Origin: Palaemon carinicauda
Taxonomy: Eukaryota; Arthropoda; Malacostraca; Decapoda; Palaemonidae
Assembly (NCBI RefSeq): GCF_036898095.1
Contig: NC_090751.1
Location: 77,373,695-77,437,694, forward strand
Reading direction: 5' to 3'
Length of the DNA: 64,000 nt
In this document: positions 55,499 through 64,000 of the stretch, piece after piece
Layout of the letters: each line of letters starts with the position of its first letter
Position numbering within the stretch: position 1 is the first letter of the stretch
Position numbers and translations under genes: made by a program
Notes under the pieces: generated by a model
What the model saw: only the letters and a program-made list of their open reading frames with translations
Database searches by the model: none
Told to the model about the DNA's origin: nothing

Positions 55499-56698
55499 TT
55501 GTGGGGTGATTACACTAATGGGTATCTTTCGACAGAAATGGGTTTACGTTTCATTGCGAAGCGAACCGTGCGACAATGTCCAGAATGTTTAAAGGCCTTC
55601 CAACCTCTGCTGAAACAGCCACCACCAACCCCTCTACCGAAGGAGAGGATCACTCTCACAAAACCCTTTACAGCAGTCGGAGTGGACCACACAGCAGCCA
55701 TACGGACAGAAACGCGGCCGGGCTACATACTGATCGTGACATGCATGGCTAGCAGAGCCGTGTACCTTGATTTCTGCCCCTCCCTGGAAGCGGAAGAATT
55801 TATATTAGCCCTAAGGTGGTTTAGCGCCACCCACGGTGCCCCGCGGTTCATCATGTCTGATAACCATCAGACTTTCAAAACTGCCAGCCACCTCCTTCAG
55901 GGACTCTACGAAGAAGATGAAGTCCAGCAGTTCTTGAGGAAAACGGGCATAAAGTGGCGATTTCAGACGCCCCGTGCACCTTGGAAAGGTGGGTTCTTCG
56001 AGCGTCTGATAGGGGTAACGAAACGGACCCTCCAGATAGCCCTTGGAAAGAAGTACTTACCGGACGCCCACGTACTAACCCTTGTGAAAGAAGCAGAAGC
56101 AGTGGTGAATAATCGGCCGCTTATGTACAGCGGCGACAAGTGCGAGGATGAAGTCCTCACCCCCTCCCATTTGCTAAGAGGACACCCAGTCCACCTCATG
56201 GCACCGATCTTGCCAGACGACCACCTCAACGCGACCTTCACCTCTTGGAGGCTATGTGATCGCTACCTAAAACTGACAGACTCTTTGAAAGCCTTCCGAG
56301 AGAGGTGGAGAAGGGAATACTTGAGTGCCTTGAGAGCCCGGCACGACTGTCGGTCTGAGGAACCCTCCAAGCTGCACCCTGGAGACGTCGTGCTGGTAAA
56401 ACAAGAGAATAAAAAAAGAGCTACGTGGCATCTTGGACGTGTTGTGGAGACGTATCCTGACGACGAAGGAGTCGTGCGTTAGGCCAAAGTGTTGTTCGAG
56501 GGTGTCGAGTCACTGCGAGCTGTTAGCTACCTGGTTCCCCTGGAAATAGCCCCCTCTGAGGATGATGGTGGAGAAGACGACGACGACGACGATGACGGAG
56601 AAGAGGGCACGTACAGTTTGACAGCAGGAATGCCAGGGATCGTGGAGACGTCTGGGGACTGTTTAATCTCTTATAGGCTGGCAAAGAAACACGAACAA
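55499..56698 (+). pseudogene. pol: BEL-2 integrase, cut by a gypsy LTR
   Basis: 327 open codons, then a TAG at 56480 and the same frame continues to 56698. Zinc-finger remnants precede it (LHCG, CPEC). All core acids are present: VGVDHTAAIRTE, FIMSDNHQTF, WKGGFFERLIGV. The C-terminal domain has LHPGDVVLVKQENKKRATWH. The region after the TAG (LFEGVESLRAVSYLVPLEI and an Asp/Glu run) fits a BEL integrase tail. The final stop codon is made by the first bases of the gypsy LTR, so the true end is missing. Confidence 0.88.
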
Positions 56699-56912
56699 TG
56701 ATAGGTCTCTTTAATAAGAGGTTACTATACAAATTGATGGCTAAACAGAGACTAACAATATTTGTTACATACATACAGAAGAAAGGTATTTACAAAACTC
56801 TCACTTGTTTATTTACATTAGACACCAACTACCATTACAATATAATTTCCGAACAACCCATTACATAACTAGTAAACAAAATAAATACAGACATTTGGAG
56901 GTATATCACACA
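56699..56912 (-). repeat. 3' LTR of gypsy element 3
   Basis: 214 bases with TG...CA ends (plus strand TGATAGGTCT... ATATCACACA), directly after the polypurine tract on the minus strand. It contains AATAAA signals on the minus strand (near 56810). Confidence 0.75.
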
Positions 56913-56922
56913 CCTCCCCCTA
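56913..56922 (-). other. Polypurine tract of gypsy element 3
   Basis: TAGGGGGAGG on the minus strand, touching the LTR start TGTGTGATA. It primes plus-strand DNA synthesis in this element class. Confidence 0.75.
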
Positions 56923-56967
56923 AGACGTCTAGGGTAATATATAACTCCTAGCGTCTGAAGATCCTTC

Positions 56968-58890
56968 TTATTCATATGTATTTTTGTTCCATTTTACTCG
57001 TAGACGATCAGGTTCTTTCTTATGGCGCAAACTACGACGTGGAGCTGGTGTAGGCGAAACTGGTTGTTCAATAACCTCAGCAGTAGAATTATCTTGCGAC
57101 CTCTCCTCATCCTTTGGTTTATTGGGAGTATTAGTTGCATCAATGCTTGATCCATATATTGGTAGAAAAGGTCGATGTGGTCTCAGGAACTTCCGGTTTC
57201 TCCACAGAATACGTCCACTGCCCAACTTTATGAGATAATCTTGCCTGGCTCCAATGCCAACAACAACACCTGGACGATTCCAAAGTTTTGTGTTGTGATC
57301 TTGAACATCAACATAACTACCCATTTTCAAATGAGAAAGGGGTCTGGCAGTACTGTCGTACCGTTGCTTCACCTGACTTCGCAAATACTCTGCCTTAACA
57401 TCACATTCCTCTGCCTTCCTTTGCCACTCTTTGGCAAATGAGCGACGATGTGTTGGAATAAAAGACTTGAGGGGATGACCAAATAAAACTTGGGCTGGTG
57501 ATCTGCCATCAGCACGAGGTGTGTTCCTAAGCTCTAACATTCCATGGGCGAATTCATCTGCATCCAGATTCCCATTCTTAGTAGTAGTCATTATCAGCTT
57601 CTTGATAATTTTCACAGATGCTTCTGCATGTCCATTTGCCTTCGGATTATATGGCGAAGTAATGCGATGTTCTACTCCCCAACGAGATAAAAAACGTCTC
57701 AAAGCTGATGCAGCAAACTGTGGTCCTCCATCAGTCTTCAACTACACAGGAACACCAGTATCTGAAAATATAGCCCTCAATGATCGGATTAGATTAGCTG
57801 CAGAAGCTATACCCTGGCAGGAAGATATACAAGGCCACCCAGGCAACCTATCAACATAAACAAGATAAGTTCGACCCATGGCATGAAAATAATCTGCAGA
57901 TACAGATTCAAAAACTCTACTTGGTTGATCTTCTTCTTGCCATAAAGGTTCGTTCCTTTGATTTGGTAGAAGAGAACGGCATTTGATACACGAAGAAACT
58001 ATATTCTCAATATCTCTGTCAATTTTAGGCCAATAAACAGTTTGCCGCGCCCTCCTTTTAGTGCGGTCAATTCCCTGATGACCATCATGAAGACATTCAA
58101 GGGTTTCACGTCGAAGTCTCCTGGGTATAAGAAGTCTTGCTCCATAAACAATTAGGTCATCATCTACAGCAAGCATATCACGTATATTCCAGAAAGGTCT
58201 GAGTTCTACTTCCAAATTATGGCAGTGTTCAGGAAAACCTTTCATTATAATCTCCCGAAGAGAATTGTATTCTGCATCCTGTTCAGCAGCAGCACGTATC
58301 TTTTCCAGTGTTTTGTCCTTCAGAGGTGTTAGAAGTATGCCATCTTCATGCATGTCGAGGGCATTCACCATTGCAACATGCAAAGGATCAGTGGATCCAT
58401 CGTCTTTCAAACAATTTTTTTCTGTAGGATCCTGAACTGGTGCACGTGATAAAGCATCCGGAATACAATGAGCACTTCCTTTCTGCCAGTGAACAGTAAA
58501 ACTAAAATTACTTAGTTTCTCTCTCATGTGTTGAAGTCTTGGGTTTTCAATTTCACCAAGTGATTTACTGTTAAGAATTGGTATCAATGGTCTATGATCT
58601 ATCACAACATCAAAATGAGGTAATCCAGCCAAGTAAGTATGACATTTCTTTATTGACCATAATACGGCTGTCATTTCCAGCTCTATTACAGAATATCTTG
58701 TTTCAACATCTGAAAGGAATCTTGAGCCACATTGCGTTAGTTTCCAGTCCGTTCCATGCTTTTGAAGTAAAGCAAACCCAAGACCATGCAGTCGTGACGC
58801 ATCTGTCTGCAACATGGTTGGCAAAGTTGCATCAAAATGTGCAAGTACAGGGGGTGCAGTAAGTGCTTCCTTCACTCTCTTAAATGACAA
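56968..58890 (-). pseudogene. pol: Gypsy-3 RNase H and integrase
   Basis: One frame from 58890 to 56968 with a single TAG at 57742-57744. RNase H: TMLQTDASRLHGLGFALL, SVIELEMTAVLWSIKKC, VVIDHRPLIPIL, CIPDALSRAP. Integrase: HDGHQGIDRTKRRARQ... CIKCRSL finger, VSADYFHAMG, KTDGGPQFAA (just after the stop) and ANGHAEASVKIIKK for the three core acids, then a C-terminal KLWNRPGVVVGIG segment and a basic tail. Confidence 0.88.
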
Positions 58891-60167
58891 ATCATGTTGT
58901 GCAGTCCAACATTATGCTGCTTCAGTAAATCTCTGAGTGGTTGTGCTTCACGTGCAATCACTGAAGAAAAACTTCCAAGCTGATTCACAAGTCCCATAAA
59001 AGATCGAAGATCTGTTATATTTTGTGGCACGGGAAAGTCTGCAATAGCCATCATTTTGCGAGAATCAACTGTGTAGCCATGACTTGAGATTTTATATCCA
59101 CAAAAATCAACAACACGTTTTGCAAAGCAAATTTTCTGATCATTAAGAGTTATCCCATATTCATCACATCTTTGCAAGATAGAAATAATATGGGCTAGGT
59201 GATCCTTATACGGATAATCATACGCAAGAATATCATCAACTATCTTCACAGTTTGTGGTATATCACCAAGAGCTTGGTCTCCTCTTCGATTGTATTCATC
59301 TCCTGAAGAAATAAGTCCCATTACTGCTCTCTTGAATTTATAGCGACCCCATGGGGTGATAAAACATGTGAGATCCTGGTCTTCTTCTGCAATTTTGATT
59401 TGGAAATATCCCATTTTTGCATCTAGCGTAGGGAACCACATTGCTCCGGTGCTTATCGAAGCTACTGCATCATGTGGTGATCGTACAGGATAAGTGGGTC
59501 TACATACATACCTATTAAGCTTAGTGAGATCAACACACAATCTTACTCCATTTGGCTTTTTAGCAACAGGCACTATAGGATGACACCATTCTGTTGGATG
59601 CTCAACCTTACAGATAACATCCTTCTCCAAAAGTTCATCAAGCTGATCCTTTGTTTCAGACCTCCAGCTGTATGGTATAGTACGCGGGGCTGTCACAGCA
59701 AATGGTCTTGCATTTTCGGACAACTTTATATGCATAGGACCTCCATGCATCTCCCTCAGTATTTTTGTGGCACCAAATACCCGAGGAAATGCTGATACCA
59801 AAGCTGCAGCATGCTCTGCCCTTTCTCCTTCAGTTGGATCACGTTCATAAGGCCACCTTGGAAGTGCAACAGGAGAACTAACTTCCCTACAAGTAGAGTC
59901 TTCGTTCTCTTTGTAGTCCTTTAAGCGCTTTTCTTCATCTGGATTTACAGACAATCCTACGGGAAGAGAATTAATTTGAGCAGGAAAATCCTCCGGTAGA
60001 ATTCCTAAAGCAATAGAATCAAACCAGCTCAATAAAGCTCCCTTTACCTCTTTAACCACAGTTATTTCAGCTTTAGTTTGTCGATCACCAAGCGAAAGGT
60101 GTGAAGTGAAAGCTCCTACACAATTAAGGGTCTGGTAACCAGCAGAACAAAGCTTTCCAAGGGACAA
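58872..60167 (-). CDS. pol: Gypsy-3 protease end and reverse transcriptase
   Basis: 431 open codons. It starts inside the protease tail, so 60167 is a truncation and not a start. RT: HPIVPVAKKPNGVRLCVDLT, FPTLDAKMGYFQIKI, RAVMGLISSGDEYNRRGD, and the catalytic box IVDDILAYD, with Val in place of the usual Tyr. The end has DLRSFMGLVNQLGSF. It runs into RNase H after a one-base shift near 58880. Confidence 0.85.
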   Translation of the reverse strand: MSLGKLCSAGYQTLNCVGAFTSHLSLGDRQTKAEITVVKEVKGALLSWFDSIALGILPEDFPAQINSLPVGLSVNPDEEKRLKDYKENEDSTCREVSSPVALPRWPYERDPTEGERAEHAAALVSAFPRVFGATKILREMHGGPMHIKLSENARPFAVTAPRTIPYSWRSETKDQLDELLEKDVICKVEHPTEWCHPIVPVAKKPNGVRLCVDLTKLNRYVCRPTYPVRSPHDAVASISTGAMWFPTLDAKMGYFQIKIAEEDQDLTCFITPWGRYKFKRAVMGLISSGDEYNRRGDQALGDIPQTVKIVDDILAYDYPYKDHLAHIISILQRCDEYGITLNDQKICFAKRVVDFCGYKISSHGYTVDSRKMMAIADFPVPQNITDLRSFMGLVNQLGSFSSVIAREAQPLRDLLKQHNVGLHNMICHLRE

Positions 60168-60408
60168 CCAGGAAATGGCTCCGGCTACGACAACTCAACA
60201 ACCAGCCACAGGAACCGTCGACAACGACGATAAAGGTGAGAACTATGCAGTTAGTGAGAGAAGTGAAAGTGAAACAGAATCAAAGCAGACGGACGCACAA
60301 GGACGTTCTGCATGCCCATTGAGAAGGGCTGCCGCGAAGCAGCGAGAACTGATGGACCGTCTGCTGAGAAGTGACGATATATATGGCGTTGCTGCAAACA
60401 GTGAGTGA
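60160..60408 (+). CDS. pol: C-terminal end of a fourth gypsy polyprotein
   Basis: An open frame of ~80 codons ending RSACPLRRAAAKQRELMDRL and a TGA at 60406. A basic, Arg/Ala-rich end just before a polypurine tract is typical of gypsy pol tails. The upstream part is missing; the left edge meets the truncated gypsy element 3. Confidence 0.55.
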   Translation, partial: RDNQEMAPATTTQQPATGTVDNDDKGENYAVSERSESETESKQTDAQGRSACPLRRAAAKQRELMDRLLRSDDIYGVAANSE

Positions 60409-60417
60409 AAAGGGGAG
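60409..60417 (+). other. Polypurine tract of gypsy element 4
   Basis: AAAGGGGAG immediately after the stop codon and immediately before TGTCCTATC, the probable LTR start. Confidence 0.65.
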
Positions 60418-60970
60418 TGTCCTATCTGGTAAGTAGGGAGGGTGGAGAAACAGATTGTAGGTGTGCATGAATCTACAGAAGTTGGAAGTGTGTAGCGTGT
60501 AGAGAACGGGGACGGGATGGTCTCTCGTATTACAGACCGAGCGTTGTACAGAACCAGGCCCCTCCCTCTTGTACTCCATAAAGTAATAGCCTATATGTGG
60601 CAGTGCTAGAAGATTGATTCGATTAATGTGAATAAAGGCAGATTGCCTTATGATTGAATTGTTTATGTATCGATTAATGTGAGTAAAGGCAGATTGCCTC
60701 ATGATTGAATTGTTTATGTATTGTGTGAATACATTTCTATTGCTATTTTCTGCTATTTTCATATACAATGCAACACTGATTTGTCTTAGGCCCATTGCCT
60801 AATTGCTTTTCCATGTGAATCGTTTTATGTATTACGTATGAGTACATTTCTATTGCTATTTTTTGCAACATTATGATTTGTCTTAGGCCCATTGCCTAAT
60901 TGCCTTTCCATGTGAATCGTTTTATGTATTACGTATGAGTACATTTCTATTGCTATTTTTTGCAACATTA
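60418..60970 (+). repeat. 3' LTR of gypsy element 4 with internal tandem repeats
   Basis: It starts TGTCCTATCTGG. A 51-bp unit is repeated twice (60620-60670, 60671-60721), each with GTGAATAAAGGCAG or its variant, the first being a usable AATAAA signal. A 97-bp unit is also repeated (60778-60874, 60875-60970). The LTR end is cut by DIRS-F, so its full length is unknown. Confidence 0.65.
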
Positions 60971-61391
60971 TTTTTGGGCTCAAGCCATGACGTTCTGATG
61001 GAAGGTTCCTTCAGTAGCTTCCTTGGGTATATTTAACTACAGGAATATTCCCAGAGAATTAAACTAAAGGTTATCACAGAATTCTAACTTCTGGTGCGAG
61101 TACCCTAAAGGTTTCCCTCTAGGATATCGTATGTCAACAGGGGACGCATATATTAACATGCCACATAGCTATCTGCACCCCATATAGAGTTAACACTTCG
61201 ATATGGAAAGGTGGAGAATAACTGGGAAGCCGTTCTACAGTTACACTCGTCCATGGCTGCTTTTGGTACTCAAAACGTAAACAAACGGGCGCCATTGCTA
61301 AATGACGTCACGTCCGTCCTCATCCTTTTGCCTGTAGCTCCTTGCTTTAGTCGGATTTTCGTTGAGTGCTTTTTTCATCTACATCGCCGTT

Positions 61392-61466
61392 ATGTCGCTA
61401 CCTTCAGCCTCGCCTTTTTCTGGAAAGTTGAGTACCAGGTCCCAGTATTGTTTAAATAAGCTCTAG
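61392..61466 (+). CDS. 24-codon upstream ORF in DIRS-F leader
   Basis: Same peptide as in A, B and C with one replacement (Ser to Phe at codon 9); stop TAG. It lies ~370 bases upstream of the probable splice donor. Confidence 0.35.
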   Translation: MSLPSASPFSGKLSTRSQYCLNKL

Positions 61467-61834
61467 CCACAAAGTAACTTCTACTTTTTGTAAAATATTG
61501 AGTTTTGTGGCAGAGCTGTGCCGATCCCGGACGCGCCATTTTATGGCGTCGCTGTTCTTATCGCATGCTTTATTTAGTTAGCCAGAACAGCCTTCTCCGG
61601 TCATTTAACTAATTAATATTAGGCCTATTAGTTATTTAGTCTTCATAGATAGGAATTACTTATATCGTGTTTTAGCGTTCATCAGACTCGGTCGCCGTTC
61701 GACCCCATACTAGATCGCTAGCTTAGCCCCTAGGCCGGATAGCCTAGTGCTTGTTTTCATGCATGATATATACCAGTGTTCCTAGGTTAAGTCATGAAGA
61801 TTGTGGCATTATTAAACATACTATTAACTGTGAT

Positions 61835-63716
61835 GTAAGTGTTTTCGCCTTCGGGGACCGTATAAGGGACCGGGTTGATTGCGTATCTTTCCATCCTCAC
61901 CTAATGTAGGAACCCCTATATGCTCCCTAATCCCCCTGCCTGCGGGCGTTCCCTCTGTGTGGCCTTGCTTCCCCTTCTATATAGGGGAATCTTGTCTACA
62001 AACAGAGTATTTATCGCTTCTCTGTCTACCCTAAGGGAATGACCCTCCCTTAGGGTTGTGACTGGCTCTGCCCTTCCTCAGTTGCACCTGGTTGGGTTAC
62101 TCCTCCCTCCCTGCAACTTGCGATGTGTCTTTCAAGCTTGCCTAGCCTAGGAGTTAGCCCTCCTTCTCTAGGTTAAGCTCTGGGGGTTGACTCTGCCCTA
62201 TTATAGTTTGGGACGGTACTCCTGTGCCATTCTCATTCTGGGCTACCTAACCTAGGTTAGGGAGCGTTCTCCCTCTCCTTGTTGGCTGTTCTCATACAGT
62301 CTCCCCTATAGAAAGACCCTTCATCTTCTCCCTCCCCACCTATCCCTTTGGTGTAGGCTTGCCTACACACATCTGTCTTTAGTCCTACAACTCCTCCCTT
62401 GGGTGGAGTCGTAGGGCTAACTTGTTCTCCTGCTGAGCTGGCCGCTCTGGTACACATACCCTTCATAGCGTTCTATGGGGGTGGTTGCCGGCAGCGGTCT
62501 GGCTGGCGGGGGTTTCCCCCCTCTTGAGCACCCTCTAACCCTCCCTTGGGTTACCCTAGGCACCCGGCCGACTGCCGGCTCCATGCCGCCGGATGCTAGG
62601 AGTATCCACTCCTATCATGAGTGCACTCTCTCCGGAGGGATGCCGGAGGGGTATGAGATCTTACCCCTTCCATCCCTCCTTACCTTTCTCTCTTTCTATC
62701 CTGGTGCCAGTCCCTTGCCGCCTCTACTGCCGGCGATACCGCCATTACCTCAGGTGACATTCTTTCATAAGATGCCCTCCCCCCTCTAAGACGTCAGCCT
62801 TCCGTGTGCCGGAGACTGCCGCCTTCCGTCGACATACAGCCGACGTCCCACCCCTCATTTTACCTAGTACAGCTGGCCGACCTTCGGAGCCGGCCACCAG
62901 CGTGCCGGCATTGATTGCCGGCGGTCTAGGTATACAACCATATACATATCCATCTTATGAACTGATCCAAGCTCACCAGGCCGTCAGCCTTCGGCTGCCG
63001 GAGCCGCCGCCTCCTGCCAGGGACCCGCCGCTGTGCCAGCAGTCGCCACGATGGTATTATATATTAGATACTCAATGTGTCTGTCTTGATGCCTTCCACC
63101 CTGCAGGATCGGCCTCCGGCGTGCCATTGGTCTGCCGGCACCCTCCGGAGACGTTAAGGGACATGCACCCCTTCTCATACCTGCCGACAACATGCCGACA
63201 ATCAACATACTGCAGCCAGATGGCTTAGCCACTTCTATATATAAGTATTGTCTTACCATCTAAATTTGTGGCTGTGCTGTCTGATTGCACATTACAATAT
63301 TCCAGCATACTCTGTGTGTCTTAGTGCAGCCGATTGCCGGAACCTATATCTAATAAGGGGTTTTTCCTATTCCCCTTCATATCCAGGGATCTGAGTGGTC
63401 TCAGTCCCTGCTACACCTTGCGGGCAATTTCTGTTAGAGGCTTAGCTTCTACCCATTACGGCTTATCCATATGGATTTCCGTTTTGTGACCTTCGGCCAC
63501 AAAAGAAATTGCCTACAGGTAAGGTTACGGTAACCGACTGGGCGGGACTCACAAGTATGTGTCTATCTACTTCCTTTCCCGCTCATTATTCTCAGGCATT
63601 ATAATACCTTGTGAATTACTTTAATGCTTAAAAATTTAGATCAAGTTATCTTAATTTTAGAGTAATGTAAGTCATTCTTATGCCTTCCATGTACTCATGA
63701 TCTCCTTCTTTTACAG
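61835..63716 (+). other. Probable leader intron of DIRS-F
   Basis: Donor GTAAGTG at 61835 after CTGTGAT; acceptor CTTCTTTTACAG ending at 63716 before GAGGAG. 1,882 bases, GC-rich in its second half. Two frames of 104 and 140 codons lie inside (62475-62789, 62806-63228), but the substitution pattern against DIRS-B looks neutral. Confidence 0.5.
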
Positions 63717-64000
63717 GAGGAGTATATGAAGTGTGAAAGCAACTTCTGTGGAGTAAAGCGCCCGGACTTCTACGGGCACAAGGCGTGCCGGACCCACGCC
63801 CCCTGTGCCGCCAAGAAAGGCGACCTGAAATACTGGGACCCGCAGAAATGTACAGTCTGCAAGAGTCGTTTGGCCGAGGCATTTGACGACCCTCCTTCCG
63901 CGGAGGCAAGGGACAACGCTCGAGAGAAGCTACGCAAATGGGTGCGTGGCTTCGAGAAGAACGCCACCGGACCGTATCTTGCCAGCGAAGATTTGAGGGC
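63717..64000 (+). CDS. gag: DIRS-F gag, N-terminal part
   Basis: It is open from the acceptor to the window end. The ATG at 63726 gives MKCESNFCGVKRPDFYGHKA, followed by CRTHAPC and CTVC of the Cys/His module and ARDNAREKLRKWVRGFEKNA. No stop or shift is seen, unlike DIRS-A and C. It would belong to a ~655-codon Gag. Confidence 0.88.

Larger units (their letters stand above)
50119..56698 (+). mobile_element. BEL/Pao element 2, both ends cut
   Basis: Gag C-terminal part, protease, RT, RNase H and integrase on the plus strand. The 5' part of gag and the LTR are lost at the DIRS junction; the 3' end is cut by a gypsy LTR. An inverted-repeat element sits between RNase H and integrase. There are frameshifts near 51390 and 52050 and a TAG at 52374. 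Confidence 0.88.
56699..60167 (-). mobile_element. Ty3/gypsy element 3, 5' part missing
   Basis: On the minus strand: end of protease, RT, RNase H, integrase, polypurine tract and 3' LTR. The right edge at 60167 abuts a different gypsy element, and gag, primer site and 5' LTR are absent. Pol needs only one frameshift (near 58880) and one TAG (57742) to explain its breaks, so it is less decayed than element 1. Confidence 0.85.
60971..64000 (+). mobile_element. DIRS-F (subfamily 1), continues past the window
   Basis: Terminus TTTTTGGGCTCAAGCCATG at 60971, terminal region, upstream ORF, GC-rich leader, acceptor and the first 95 gag codons, with no break so far. This is the least damaged 5' half in the window. 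Confidence 0.9.

Noticed and set aside
62475..63228. Two consecutive frames (104 and 140 codons) in the DIRS leader, also present in DIRS-B at 37168-37922 with nearly the same lengths
   Set aside because: Comparing the 104-codon frame between F and B, I count about 18 replacement and 6 silent changes, as expected without selection. DIRS-A and C break the frames. The similarity reflects conserved leader DNA, and both lie inside the probable intron.
1..64000. In-frame TAG seemed over-represented among stops, hinting at recoding
   Set aside because: TAA and TGA interruptions also occur (8478, 10239, 32668, 40525), and most fit C-to-T decay of Gln or Arg codons.
19624..64000. CRISPR-like array in the repeated DIRS leaders
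   Set aside because: Repeats are hundreds of bases long, spaced by kilobases and explained by element copies in a eukaryotic context.

Overview
This window looks like repeat-packed nuclear DNA of an arthropod, most likely a decapod crustacean. That is an inference: DIRS1-like elements with a methyltransferase domain, mixed with BEL/Pao and Ty3/gypsy elements and long (TC)n runs, are typical of decapod genomes. I found no host gene, rRNA, tRNA or CRISPR array; nearly everything assignable is a retroelement, a non-autonomous relative or a remnant.

Left part. The window opens in the 5' leader of a DIRS element (1-1082, minus). A degraded Ty3/gypsy element with a tRNA-Trp-like primer site follows (1083-5073, plus) and is cut by a BEL/Pao element with two equal 475-bp LTRs (5074-14495, minus). 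Next come unassigned DNA with a (TC)32 run, a 511-bp unit bounded by inverted copies of a 27-bp site, a fragment of a DIRS 3' end, and a gypsy fragment with an intact 754-codon frame that lacks protease and most of the reverse transcriptase (RT). Then come a divergent DIRS gag (subfamily 2, minus) and an oppositely oriented subfamily 1 copy, DIRS-A (21321-28750).

Centre. From 30027 to 50118 lies a head-to-tail series of DIRS material: two ~500-bp units, full-length DIRS-B (31053-39375, 8.32 kb), full-length DIRS-C (39403-47731, 8.33 kb), a repeated 604-bp 5' end, and a deleted copy (DIRS-D). B, C and the smaller units meet at a 27-bp imperfect palindrome that I read as the junction or recombination site of the tyrosine recombinase. 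Each full element reads leader with a short upstream ORF, then a probable ~1.85-kb leader intron, gag with an N-terminal Cys/His module, an overlapping RT-RNase H-methyltransferase frame, and a tyrosine recombinase (YR) frame.

Right part. A second BEL/Pao element (50119-56698, plus) is split by a 2,008-bp inverted-repeat element with TA target duplication (53448-55455). It is cut at its 3' end by the LTR of a minus-strand gypsy element (56699-60167). The pol end, polypurine tract and LTR of a fourth gypsy element follow. A further subfamily 1 DIRS copy (DIRS-F) starts at 60971 and runs off the window with its gag still open.

All coding calls rest on reading translated motifs. Most genes are broken by stops or frameshifts. 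The best-preserved frames are DIRS-B gag, the 754-codon gypsy frame, the recombinase C-terminal half of DIRS-B and DIRS-D, and the BEL-2 integrase.
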